In this document: in pieces, positions 27,029 to 35,437 of the stretch
Layout of the letters: each line of letters begins with the position of its first letter
How positions within the stretch are numbered: position 1 is the first letter of the stretch
From: JBKEBQ01 sp047973225
Lineage (GTDB): Bacteria; Bacillota_I; Bacilli_A; Erysipelotrichales; Erysipelotrichaceae
NCBI GenBank assembly: GCA_047973225.1
Contig: JBKEBQ010000053.1
Span: 37,503-101,502 of the forward strand
Direction of reading: 5' to 3'
DNA length: 64,000 nt
The notes under the pieces: generated by a model
Seen by the model: the letters and a program-made list of their open reading frames with translations, nothing else
Told to the model about the DNA's origin: nothing
The model's database searches: none
Translations under genes and position numbers: made by a program

Positions 27029-28264
27029 TTAGACCGCATCTACACTCTTAACCACGAAATAATTCCGTTTACCTTTTTTGAGTAGTGTAAGATCATCCAA
27101 GATGGCCTTATTTTTTGAAACAATAAACTCGCAATCCGTTACTTTTACCGCATTAACAAAAATACTACCAGCCTTCACCCATTCTCGCGCTTCTCGCTTA
27201 CTGCTTGCAATATTTGCATCTACCAAAACATCTATAATGTTTCGATTGTCCAAAACGTCTACTTGTGGCATGCCTTTGAGTGCATCTTGTAATTCCACTT
27301 CATCCAAATCCAAAATGTTTCCTTTAAAAAATACGGATGTAATATGCAATGCTTTTTCAAGCTCTTGTTCTCCATGCACAAAACGTACAACCTCACTCGC
27401 CAAAACTTTTTGTGCTTCGCGTTTGAATGGTTGTTCTTTTAGTTTTAGTGTAAGCTTTTCAATTTCTTCTTTCGACAAAAATGTCAATTTCTTTAAATAG
27501 TCAATCACCTTACTATCATCAGAATTGAGTAAAAATTGATACATTTCATAAGATGATGTCTGTTTCTTATCCAACCAAATAGCATGTCCTTCACTCTTCC
27601 CAAATTTACTTCCATCCGCTTTGGTTATAAGTGGCATTGTAAATCCATAGGCTGGTTTTGCCAATGTTTTTCGAATCAATTCAATACCCGCTGTAATGTT
27701 CCCCCATTGATCTTGTCCGCCAACTTGTAAAACACAATCATGTTCTTTAAATAAATGTAAAAAATCAATGGATTGTAAAATCATGTAAGAAAATTCTGTA
27801 TACGTAATGCCAATATCTAATCTAGATTTTACGGTTTCTTTTGCCAACATGTAATTAATATTAAAGTACTTTCCATAATCACGCAAGTAATCAATAAAAT
27901 TTAAATCTTTTAGCCAATCATAATTATTTACAACTTCAAAACCAAATAAATCTTCTACTTGTTTTCTTAATTTTTGATAATTATACTCTAAACGTTCTTT
28001 ACTAATCATGGGGCGCTCACTATTGGGTTTAGGATCTCCAATCAATCCTGTTCCCCCACCTACCAAAAGAATAGGCCTATGTCCGGCATCTTTTAAGCGT
28101 TTCGCAATTAAAAAACTTGAGTAATGTCCAATGTGTAAAGTATCCCCTGTTGGATCCGTTCCAATGTAAAACGTAAGTTTTTTTTCGTTCAACATTTTTT
28201 CTAGGTCTGGACTACTACAATCATTGATCAAACCTCGCCACTTTAACTCTTCAAATAACTTCAT
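27029..28264 (-). CDS. tyrS: tyrosyl-tRNA synthetase
   Basis: A 411-residue class I synthetase. The HIGH motif is in TLHIGHYSSF near residue 45, the tyrosine-binding motif is YTEFSYMILQSIDFLHLF, the KMSKS-like motif is KFGKSEG, and an S4 RNA-binding domain lies at the C-terminus (AREWVKAGSIFVNAVKVTD). It is controlled by the T-box leader immediately upstream. KFGKS places it with the TyrS branch. Confidence 0.98.
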   Translation of the reverse strand: MKLFEELKWRGLINDCSSPDLEKMLNEKKLTFYIGTDPTGDTLHIGHYSSFLIAKRLKDAGHRPILLVGGGTGLIGDPKPNSERPMISKERLEYNYQKLRKQVEDLFGFEVVNNYDWLKDLNFIDYLRDYGKYFNINYMLAKETVKSRLDIGITYTEFSYMILQSIDFLHLFKEHDCVLQVGGQDQWGNITAGIELIRKTLAKPAYGFTMPLITKADGSKFGKSEGHAIWLDKKQTSSYEMYQFLLNSDDSKVIDYLKKLTFLSKEEIEKLTLKLKEQPFKREAQKVLASEVVRFVHGEQELEKALHITSVFFKGNILDLDEVELQDALKGMPQVDVLDNRNIIDVLVDANIASSKREAREWVKAGSIFVNAVKVTDCEFIVSKNKAILDDLTLLKKGKRNYFVVKSVDAV

Positions 28265-28470
28265 ATTTCTCCTCCAATAAAAAAACGTCCCATAAGTAAG
28301 GACGTAAAATACGCGGTACCACCTTATTTCATAAAAGATTTCTTTTATGCACTCGTAACGTTAACGCCGTCATACGCTTTTAAAAGAGCTCCAAGGTGTA
28401 TTCACTATAAACATAAAATGATTTTCACCACCCATCATCTCTCTATTTAAATATCTATAGTTACTATGTC
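28265..28470 (-). promoter_or_regulatory. T-box leader of tyrS, specifier TAC (Tyr)
   Basis: T-box AGGTGGTACCGCG lies at 28313-28325 on the minus strand. It is followed by a terminator hairpin (ACGTCC/GGACGT, 28285-28305) and a T-run at 28278-28284. Stem I shows AGAGAGATGATGGGTGGTG, and the specifier loop reads GAA-TAC-ACC. The specifier TAC is at 28398-28400, which matches tyrosine. Uncharged tRNA-Tyr would turn tyrS on. Confidence 0.93.
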
Positions 28471-28481
28471 TTGTCATTGCT

Positions 28482-29477
28482 TTATTTTGTTGTATTTCTA
28501 GGAGTATAAAGATAACTTAACTCCGTTTCTTTATGATAGGCATCCTTTTGATCTTCTTGCAACATTTTGGTCATGATACGCATTGATACAGCCCCCAAAT
28601 CATAATCAGGTATCTTAAATCCTGAAATTTGTGGTCTTGCCATCACATTGTATTTCGTATCTAGAATACAAATTAATTCCATATCTTCAGGAATGCTAAT
28701 ATTATTTTCTTTCGCACTATTCAAGACTGCCATCGCTTGTGAATCACGATAGGTAATCACCAAATCATAACGCTTCTTTTTAAAATGATCTTTTAAGAAA
28801 CTATAAGAAGAACGATATTCTTTTTCGATTTGTACGTAGTTATCAAATGATAAACCATATTCTCGATACAATTTTTCTAAACTCTGCTTCATTTGATTCA
28901 CCATGGAAGGATTTTTACGATCTTCTATAAGCGCAATATTCGTCTTTCCTTTTTCTAAATATTCTTTTGCGAAATCATAGATTAATTTCCCATAATCTAC
29001 ATATACAGAACAAATATTTTGATCAGAAATACAATTACCAATTACAACAATCGGAACTTGATAATCCGTTAACAATGCGATTTCTTCACGATTGAGCTTA
29101 TCATTGAAAATAACCACACCATCCACTCTCGACTTAATAATGGTTTCAATAATTTCACTAGATTGTGAAATTCCATCCGTTGTTGTATGTAAGATAATAT
29201 TGTAATTATAAATTTTGGCAACATCAAGAAGCCCATTGATTATTTGTCCGGTATAAAAGAAACTAGCTTCTGGAACAACCAAAGCAATTGTTGTTGTTTT
29301 TTGTAAAGCCAAACCTTGCGCAATCGCATTTGGCTTATATCCTAATTTTTCAATAGCTTCTTGAACTTTAACTCGTGTATCTTCACGAACAACATTAGAG
29401 CCATTGATAACCCTAGAAACAGTGGCTAAAGAAACATTTGCTTCCTTTGCTACTTCATATATTGTAATTCTTTTCAT
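28482..29477 (-). CDS. ccpA: LacI-family regulator, CcpA-like
   Basis: A 331-residue LacI/GalR repressor from the ATG at 29477, the usual start MKRITIYEVAKEANVS. The DNA-binding head shows VSLATVSRVINGSNVVREDTR and hinge KLGYKPNAIAQGLA. A periplasmic-binding-protein-like effector domain follows. Position between tyrS and the ytxG/murC cluster is that of ccpA in B. subtilis, which supports catabolite control protein A. The HPr-contact residues were not checked, so a more specialised LacI regulator remains possible. The gene starts 2 bp after the preceding stop. Confidence 0.8.
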   Translation of the reverse strand: MKRITIYEVAKEANVSLATVSRVINGSNVVREDTRVKVQEAIEKLGYKPNAIAQGLALQKTTTIALVVPEASFFYTGQIINGLLDVAKIYNYNIILHTTTDGISQSSEIIETIIKSRVDGVVIFNDKLNREEIALLTDYQVPIVVIGNCISDQNICSVYVDYGKLIYDFAKEYLEKGKTNIALIEDRKNPSMVNQMKQSLEKLYREYGLSFDNYVQIEKEYRSSYSFLKDHFKKKRYDLVITYRDSQAMAVLNSAKENNISIPEDMELICILDTKYNVMARPQISGFKIPDYDLGAVSMRIMTKMLQEDQKDAYHKETELSYLYTPRNTTK

Positions 29478-29478
29478 T

Positions 29479-29931
29479 TTATTTGCCACTTTCTTTCTTA
29501 GAAAATATTTTTTTAATGTTGTTAATCCCATCTTGTACACTATCGTTACTTATCAATTCATCAACTTTTCTACCAACTTGAACAACTTTTTCATTTTTCG
29601 ATAAGTCACTTATAACCTTATCAAATCCCTTGCTAATATTTTCCCGTACTTCTTGAACACGGTCGTCTTCACGAAAATTTTGCAAAGCATTTCTGCTAAG
29701 TTCCAATAATTTTTGTGATTCTTCTTTCGTTTTTGCATAAATTTCTTGCATTTTTTCATTATCTTTTGCATCTTGCATAAGTTTTTTTGCATTTGAAAAT
29801 AGCGCATCCATTTCCTTCGCTACATTATCAATCAGTTTTTGCTTACGTGAGTCTTCATGATTTTCTTCAGCTAATTTTATAACCTTGTATTTTGAATTAT
29901 CTTCTAATTCTTTAAACTCTTTTATGTCCAT
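29479..29931 (-). CDS. helical hypothetical protein at the ytxH position
   Basis: 150 residues from the ATG at 29931, which follows AAAGGAGG. The whole protein is charged and helical (NAKKLMQDAKDNEKMQEIYAKTKEESQKL is typical) and probably forms a coiled coil. It has no membrane segment, unlike classic YtxH proteins. The gene order DUF948 - this gene - ccpA equals ytxG-ytxH-ccpA in B. subtilis. It overlaps or abuts both neighbours and is likely to act with the DUF948 protein at the envelope, which is inference. Confidence 0.65.
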   Translation of the reverse strand: MDIKEFKELEDNSKYKVIKLAEENHEDSRKQKLIDNVAKEMDALFSNAKKLMQDAKDNEKMQEIYAKTKEESQKLLELSRNALQNFREDDRVQEVRENISKGFDKVISDLSKNEKVVQVGRKVDELISNDSVQDGINNIKKIFSKKESGK

Positions 29932-29932
29932 A

Positions 29933-30286
29933 TTATTGGTCCTCCTTTGTATCTTCGTCCACATCCGATGCCATTTTTTTCTTTGACACCTTTTCCTTCA
30001 CGACATCAAGACTATCCTTGGCAATTTGAATGCCTTTAAAAATAGCACCCTTACTAGCAACATGTACTTGATCAACCGTTTGTGATAAATCTTCAACCGT
30101 TGCCAATGGTTTGTCTAACTTGCGCACTTGCTCCTCGGTTGTTTCTAATGTTTTTGTCAAATTTTTTAACGCTTCAATGAGCGCTTTGAAAAAAATGATG
30201 ACATAAATCAACAATACCAACCCCAAAATTGGTAGTACTTTTAAACTCACTTTACTAAGTAATTCAATCAATTGATCGCTTCCCAT
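29933..30286 (-). CDS. DUF948 family membrane protein (YtxG-like)
   Basis: 117 residues from the ATG at 30286, preceded by AGAGG; an upstream GTG is too close to that site. One N-terminal membrane helix (VLPILGLVLLIYVIIFF) is followed by a cytoplasmic helical region with the DUF948 pattern LTKTLETTEEQVRKLDKPLATVEDLSQTVD. Position between murC and a YtxH-like gene is conserved in Bacillota. In B. subtilis YtxG is a general stress protein; its function is unknown. Confidence 0.8.
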   Translation of the reverse strand: MGSDQLIELLSKVSLKVLPILGLVLLIYVIIFFKALIEALKNLTKTLETTEEQVRKLDKPLATVEDLSQTVDQVHVASKGAIFKGIQIAKDSLDVVKEKVSKKKMASDVDEDTKEDQ

Positions 30287-30329
30287 ATTTAACACCTCTT
30301 ATGTATTCTAAACTATTTTGAAACATTTT

Positions 30330-31640
30330 TCAAGTTTTTTGAAAATCTTTCATTTTATCTTTAAACTTATATATATCTTTACTGCTCATAAATAAATAAA
30401 CAGCCTCTTTTTCACTCGCAAGAAGTTGTACACCTTCCTCATTATTATTGACGATCACTGCTTTATCAATATGCTCTCGCAAATCTCTAATAGTAACATC
30501 AACGCCTTCTTCCACTTGTGTATTTTCAGGAAACGGCAATAAGTAAACTTTGCTTGCTTCCTTAAAGGCATCAGCAAATTGATCTAAAAAATAAGCAATG
30601 CGCGACATGCGATCCGGCTGAAAAATTGCAACGATTTTCTTGTTCGGATACTTTTGCTTAGCTGCATCAATGGTAAGCGCAATAGCGGTTGGGTGATGCG
30701 CATAATCATCAATATAAACATAGCCGTTCACCTCTTCAACGTGAAAGCGCCGTGAAACACCTTTAAAACTCTTCAAACCATCCTGTAGCTGCGTTGCGCT
30801 CAATCCGTTCATAATGCCAATCGCTATCACACCCAAAGCATTCCACAATAGATGTACCCCATAAAATGGTAAATCGAAGTGAGAAAATAATTCATTTCGA
30901 TAAAAACAATCAAAATGAACACCATGTTCATCTTCAATTACATGATCAGCATATACATCATTATGTTTTTGTAATCCATAAAATAAATGCACTCCTGCAA
31001 ATTGTAAATGATGGGTTTCTTTTTGATCACCGAAAACGGCAATTCCCTTTTTCACATTCTTAACAAATGCGCCAAAAGCATTTTGATAGTCATCAAAGTC
31101 CCTATAGTAATCTACATGGTCCAACTCTAAATTTAAAACAATTGCATAATCAGGGGCGTAAGCTAAAAAATTGCGTTTATATTCACATGCTTCTAAAATA
31201 AAAGTTTGTGCATCTTTAGGCATATACCCACTACCATCACCAATCAAGTAACCACTTGGCTGAACACTTGCAAAAACGTGCGCTAACATCCCTGTTGTTG
31301 TTGTTTTTCCATGGGTACCACTAACACATATGGAATGATACTTTTGTGTTAGAAAACCTAAAAACTCTGGATAGGTGTAGGTTTTGACTTGTGGATTGTT
31401 TAGCGCCTCTTGGACTTCTTCATTTGTATCATCAAAGGCATTGCCAATGATAACTTGCATTCCACTTTTAATATGTTCACGAGAAAATGAAAAAAACGGG
31501 ATATTATGCTCCTCTAATTTTTTTTGTGTGAAAATATACTTTTGAATATCAGAACCTGTCACATCATATCCACAATCTTTTAAAATACAAGCAAGCGACG
31601 ACATACCAGATCCTTTAATTCCGATAAAATAATACATCAT
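30330..31640 (-). CDS. murC: UDP-N-acetylmuramate-L-alanine ligase MurC
   Basis: A 436-residue Mur ligase adding L-Ala to UDP-MurNAc. The N-terminal Rossmann motif is FIGIKGSGMSSLA, the ATP loop is SGTHGKTTTTGM near residue 108, the central domain has LEACEYKRNFL and NLELDHVDYY, and the C-terminal domain has IDDYAHHPTAI. The ATG at 31640 has AGAG 6 bp upstream. Gene context with ytxG-like and ytpR-like genes matches B. subtilis. Confidence 0.97.
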   Translation of the reverse strand: MMYYFIGIKGSGMSSLACILKDCGYDVTGSDIQKYIFTQKKLEEHNIPFFSFSREHIKSGMQVIIGNAFDDTNEEVQEALNNPQVKTYTYPEFLGFLTQKYHSICVSGTHGKTTTTGMLAHVFASVQPSGYLIGDGSGYMPKDAQTFILEACEYKRNFLAYAPDYAIVLNLELDHVDYYRDFDDYQNAFGAFVKNVKKGIAVFGDQKETHHLQFAGVHLFYGLQKHNDVYADHVIEDEHGVHFDCFYRNELFSHFDLPFYGVHLLWNALGVIAIGIMNGLSATQLQDGLKSFKGVSRRFHVEEVNGYVYIDDYAHHPTAIALTIDAAKQKYPNKKIVAIFQPDRMSRIAYFLDQFADAFKEASKVYLLPFPENTQVEEGVDVTIRDLREHIDKAVIVNNNEEGVQLLASEKEAVYLFMSSKDIYKFKDKMKDFQKT

Positions 31641-31649
31641 ACGCATCTC

Positions 31650-32339
31650 TTAAAATGGCAAACTTTCATCACCATCATCCTCTTCTTCACTGATATGTTT
31701 CAGTGAAGTTGCATCCCCCAAGAGTGAAAATTGAATAATTTCTTTTTCTTCATTGTTGTTGATTTCTACCATTTGGTCCAAACTAATATTTTCAATATCT
31801 TCATTAATTTCTTCATCTTCTAATATCGATGACGCAAACGACATGGATAATCCATCATCTGTTGCAAGCTTTTCTTCTATTTCTTCTTCATTTCCATGAA
31901 ATGGAGAAATGATCGTTCCTAGAGGATCTTTAATAACTCGCTTACTTACTTTTGTTGGTGGCGTAGCTTCAACACCACTTTTCACTATGTCTTCCTTAGC
32001 TCCATGAATTGGTGAAATTACCTGCGGAATATTATAAACATTTCGCTCACTCGGAAAAATTGGTTGCTTAATCGCTTTTTTTTCTTTTACCTTATCTACG
32101 GTAATATCAAAACTTTTTTTGATTTCTTCTAGTTTAGATTCTTTGGCAATTGGTTTACTTTCCGATATTTTTTCACTTACCACTTTTTTTTCGAACGTTT
32201 CTACGTTTCTTTTTAACTCGCTTTTTTTTGTCTCTTTTTTTTCTTTATTGTAGTCAAAGGATGTGTCTTTCATATTGGTTTCGTCATAAACATCCACTTC
32301 TGAAAAAAATGTATTTTTAATTTTATCTATTAGTCCCAT
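31650..32339 (-). CDS. disordered acidic protein with ISPhHG repeats, SftA-like N-region without motor
   Basis: 229 residues. The first 12 (MGLIDKIKNTFF) can form an amphipathic membrane-targeting helix like that of SepF. The rest is low-complexity, Lys- and Glu-rich and probably disordered. Two related motifs stand out: ISPIHG at 108-113 and ISPFHG at 144-149, each in a V/I-I-S-P context. In B. subtilis the gene at this place, between ytpR and murC, is sftA, a DNA translocase whose N-terminal linker, as I recall it, carries SPIYG-like motifs. No FtsK motor domain is present here. Likely a division-associated adaptor; this is inference. Confidence 0.65.
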   Translation of the reverse strand: MGLIDKIKNTFFSEVDVYDETNMKDTSFDYNKEKKETKKSELKRNVETFEKKVVSEKISESKPIAKESKLEEIKKSFDITVDKVKEKKAIKQPIFPSERNVYNIPQVISPIHGAKEDIVKSGVEATPPTKVSKRVIKDPLGTIISPFHGNEEEIEEKLATDDGLSMSFASSILEDEEINEDIENISLDQMVEINNNEEKEIIQFSLLGDATSLKHISEEEDDGDESLPF

Positions 32340-32341
32340 CG

Positions 32342-32935
32342 TTACTCCTTAAATGTGTCACCCACATTATACTTATCATCTAGAATAATAATACCTTTTT
32401 TTTCTGCATCTTTCAATCCTATTTCTTTTGCATTTGCCAACATTCCAAACGATTCCACTCCTCTTAATTTTCCGTTTTTTATCAATGTTCCATCTGCTAA
32501 AACGGCATTTTGCAAACAAACAACAACTTTAATGTCTTGTCGTACGTTTTTTGCACCACAAACAATTTGAATATGATTGGTATCACCAATGCGCACCTTA
32601 CACACATGTAGGTGATTAGAATCAGGATGGTCTTCACATTTTTCAACATAGCCAACAACTATGTAACTTGTAAAGTCATGAATCAATTCTTCTGCAAAGG
32701 TACGAAAAATTTCTGTGTTGATAAGACGCAATAATGGGTATGACATAACTTGATATCCATCAGTTTTACCCTCATAGGTATCTATCAAAATATTATATCC
32801 AATGATCTCCCCATCAACATCCAATAATTTTGTAACACTGTCTTTTTTTATAGTCATCGCTACTTCGCGATTATGTAAAACGACATATAATACATTAGGA
32901 AAAGCTTTTCCATTGTAAAACACTCTCACTATCAT
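32342..32935 (-). CDS. ytpR: YtpR-family tRNA-binding-domain protein
   Basis: A 197-residue protein with an N-terminal domain (about 1-90) of the YtpR type and a C-terminal EMAP/tRNA-binding OB domain, seen in VGYVEKCEDHPDSNHLHVCKV and IVCGAKNVRQDIKVVV. The segment GKLRGVESFGMLANAKEIGL is shared with the PheT N-terminus. It probably binds structured RNA; the precise role of YtpR is unknown. The ATG overlaps the thioredoxin-like stop (ATGA). Synteny ytpP-ytpR-murC matches B. subtilis. Confidence 0.9.
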   Translation of the reverse strand: MIVRVFYNGKAFPNVLYVVLHNREVAMTIKKDSVTKLLDVDGEIIGYNILIDTYEGKTDGYQVMSYPLLRLINTEIFRTFAEELIHDFTSYIVVGYVEKCEDHPDSNHLHVCKVRIGDTNHIQIVCGAKNVRQDIKVVVCLQNAVLADGTLIKNGKLRGVESFGMLANAKEIGLKDAEKKGIIILDDKYNVGDTFKE

Positions 32936-33264
32936 GCACTCACCTCTGCAAAAAAGCGATCTATTTCAGCTTCACTTTTCCTTAATTTAGAAACAAAGCG
33001 GCCAATTTCTTTGCTAGACCTTATTGCTAAAAATGAAGGGATTCCCATAATTCCCAAACCTTGAGATAAATCAATAAAAGCATCTCGATCGACATAAATA
33101 AATTCTATTTGGGAATACTTTTGGATCAATTTGGGCATAAATGCTTCTATAAATACACAATCAGGACACCAATTTGCGCTAAATACAAACATTGTTGTCG
33201 TATCTTTTTTATATAATACTTCAAACTCTTCTAACGAAGTGAGTGGTTTCATTAATTCTTTCAT
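32932..33264 (-). CDS. ytpP: thioredoxin-family protein (YtpP-like)
   Basis: A 110-residue single thioredoxin fold. The active site is ANWCPDCVF (CPDC rather than the CGPC of thioredoxin), and the cis-proline lies in GIMGIPSFLAI. There is no signal peptide, so it is cytoplasmic. The family is a thiol reductase or oxidative-stress protein of undefined substrate; B. subtilis YtpP occupies the same locus. AGGAG precedes the ATG. It overlaps ytpR by 4 bp and follows trmB by 2 bp. Confidence 0.88.
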   Translation of the reverse strand: MKELMKPLTSLEEFEVLYKKDTTTMFVFSANWCPDCVFIEAFMPKLIQKYSQIEFIYVDRDAFIDLSQGLGIMGIPSFLAIRSSKEIGRFVSKLRKSEAEIDRFFAEVSA

Positions 33265-33266
33265 CT

Positions 33267-33911
33267 CTACTCCTTTCCTGTATCTTTTATAAATACAGCA
33301 CGATAAATAGGATTTCCTTTTTCCATAAATTTCTTTTCATATTCACTTATCACATCTTCATCGTGAATATCTGCTCGAAAATCCAAATAAACTTCTTTTA
33401 AAAGAAATTTATGATTACTAAAGGAAACAAGCGAATATTCAAATAGTGATCGGTTGTCTGTTTTCATCTGAATTTCGCCTTGTTTATCCAATAAACGATA
33501 ATATTTTTCTAAAAATGATACATGTGACAAGCGACGCTTACTTGTTCTATTTTTTGGCCACGGATCTGAAAAATTTAGATGCAATGTGTGAATCTCACCA
33601 TCCATAAACCATTCCTCTAGATTTTTTGCATCTTGATAAATAAAGGAAGTGTTTTTTTGTACGTTCTCACTATGTGCTTTTCGCAAAGCCAAGGCTGCCA
33701 CACTTTCATTTTTTTCAACACCAATCCAACCTATATGTGGATATATCTTCGACATGCCAATAAAATAATCACCTTTTCCACTGCCGATTTCAACATGAAT
33801 CTCATCTACCCCTAGACTTTTTTTCCATCGTCCCTTATGGATGCTAGGATCTTTGTAAAGTTGGTTTTCTTCAAGATAGGCTTTTGCCCATTTTAATCTG
33901 CGCATTCTCAT
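33267..33911 (-). CDS. trmB: tRNA (guanine46-N7)-methyltransferase TrmB
   Basis: A 214-residue class I SAM methyltransferase making m7G46 in the tRNA variable loop. Motifs are VEIGSGKGDYFIGM (SAM binding), IGVEKNESVAALAL and the diagnostic LNFSDPWPKNRTSKRRLSH. The start ATG at 33911 lies at the pepV stop without a strong ribosome binding site, so coupling to pepV is likely; an ATG two codons downstream is an alternative. Length is typical. Confidence 0.96.
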   Translation of the reverse strand: MRMRRLKWAKAYLEENQLYKDPSIHKGRWKKSLGVDEIHVEIGSGKGDYFIGMSKIYPHIGWIGVEKNESVAALALRKAHSENVQKNTSFIYQDAKNLEEWFMDGEIHTLHLNFSDPWPKNRTSKRRLSHVSFLEKYYRLLDKQGEIQMKTDNRSLFEYSLVSFSNHKFLLKEVYLDFRADIHDEDVISEYEKKFMEKGNPIYRAVFIKDTGKE

Positions 33912-33913
33912 AG

Positions 33914-35302
33914 CTATCGTGCCAAATTCTTAATTGCATCAGCATAAATTGCCATCGCTTTCATAAGATCATTAAGTCTTACACCTTCATCCTTTTCATG
34001 TGGTCCTCCAACAAACATATGTTTTGGCTTTTCAACATTTGTAAATTCTGGCCCAAAAGCAACAAAATTTTTAAACTTACGAGCATATGTACCTCCACCA
34101 ATTGTTTTCGCAGGAGAAAATGTATCGCCACTAAATTTGCGATACCCTTGCATCAATGTGGTTACTAAAGAAGCGTTAGGATCTACAAATAATGGCTCTG
34201 ATATTTCGAGTTTTTCCATCCTAAGATCTATTTCTTGTTTACGCATAACCTCTTTAATATCCTCTACATATGCACTCCCTAAGCGATCATTGGGATAGCG
34301 AATATCCATCGTAATGCGAGTTTCTTCATCATCGATGGACACAACTCCTGTATTCATTGTAAGAAAGCCCATATATCCCCCGTCAATCGCAATGTTGAAA
34401 GCACTTCCCTTCCAATCACGCAAGAGTTTGTAAAGTGTTGAAGCAAGGGCATCTTGAAATGCCACTCCGACGAAATTCAAAATGTGCAATGCCGCATTTA
34501 CCCCATTATAACATGCTGCTGCATGATAATAGACACCATCAATATGTAAAAGATCCGTTTCGCCTTGTGCCGTGATCTTCCCTTGCAAAGCGTTTGTTTC
34601 TAAGTAGAAATCAAATTGCTCTTTTTGTTTATCGTTTAGTTTTGGTAATACTGCTTCAGCTTTACCAATCACGATATTGGGACGACTTCCTGCATATAAT
34701 TCCTGTATTAGCGTTTTATCTTTTGACACAATATCAAAATTAAGATGTCCCTTTTCTCCATAAATTACTGGGAAATCAGCATCTGGTGTGAAACCACAGC
34801 TTGGAATTTCACCATATTTTGCATAGTAATCCATACATGCCATTCCTGTTTCTTCATTGCATCCAACAATTAAAATTATTTTTTTGGATAATTTTAAACC
34901 TTCCTCTTTTATTGATTTTAGCGCATAATAAGCTGCCAGTGTCGGTCCTTTATCATCCAACACCCCACGGCCAAACACATATCCATCTTCCATATCCAAA
35001 CCAAGTGGTTTTTTTGTCCAATCCTCACCTAATGGAACGATATCTAAATGTCCTAAAACACCAACACTTTCTTCACCGTCGCCATAGATAATAGCACCAG
35101 CGTATCCATCATAATCTATCACTTTAAACCCATCTCTTTTTGCGATTGAAAGCATACAATCTAAAGCTTCGCGAACCCGAAGACCAAACGGCGCATGGGT
35201 TGTTGCACCAGCCAAGTCTTCCGTTGATTCAATAGCAATTAATTCTTTTAAATCCGATAAATAAAGATTCTGATATGTTTCTATCATTTTATTAAATTCC
35301 AT
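33914..35302 (-). CDS. pepV: dipeptidase PepV (M20 family)
   Basis: A 462-residue zinc dipeptidase of the M20 family (Xaa-His or broad dipeptidase). Visible metal and catalytic regions are VLGHLDIVPLG (zinc His and catalytic Asp), GRGVLDDKGPTLAAYYAL (bridging Asp), GCNEETGMACMDYY (Glu pair) and the C-terminal FVGGPHEKDEGV. It hydrolyses dipeptides taken up by the cell. AGGTGAT precedes the ATG. It is the first gene of pepV-trmB-ytpP-ytpR-SftA-like-murC. Confidence 0.93.
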   Translation of the reverse strand: MEFNKMIETYQNLYLSDLKELIAIESTEDLAGATTHAPFGLRVREALDCMLSIAKRDGFKVIDYDGYAGAIIYGDGEESVGVLGHLDIVPLGEDWTKKPLGLDMEDGYVFGRGVLDDKGPTLAAYYALKSIKEEGLKLSKKIILIVGCNEETGMACMDYYAKYGEIPSCGFTPDADFPVIYGEKGHLNFDIVSKDKTLIQELYAGSRPNIVIGKAEAVLPKLNDKQKEQFDFYLETNALQGKITAQGETDLLHIDGVYYHAAACYNGVNAALHILNFVGVAFQDALASTLYKLLRDWKGSAFNIAIDGGYMGFLTMNTGVVSIDDEETRITMDIRYPNDRLGSAYVEDIKEVMRKQEIDLRMEKLEISEPLFVDPNASLVTTLMQGYRKFSGDTFSPAKTIGGGTYARKFKNFVAFGPEFTNVEKPKHMFVGGPHEKDEGVRLNDLMKAMAIYADAIKNLAR

Positions 35303-35403
35303 ACTATCACCTCATTATTTCATTCTATCACATTTCACAAAATTTGTAGACCTCCTAGCTATAAAAAAAAACGGTATTTTCATAAAAAAAGAAAATACAA
35401 CAC

Positions 35404-35434
35404 ATAAATAAAACTACTCAAAATTGAGTAGTTT
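35404..35434 (-). terminator. terminator after pnp
   Basis: A perfect 11-bp stem AAACTACTCAA/TTGAGTAGTTT with a 2-base loop. It is followed on the minus strand by TTTATTTATG and begins 4 bp past the pnp stop. Confidence 0.75.
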
Positions 35435-35437
35435 ATG

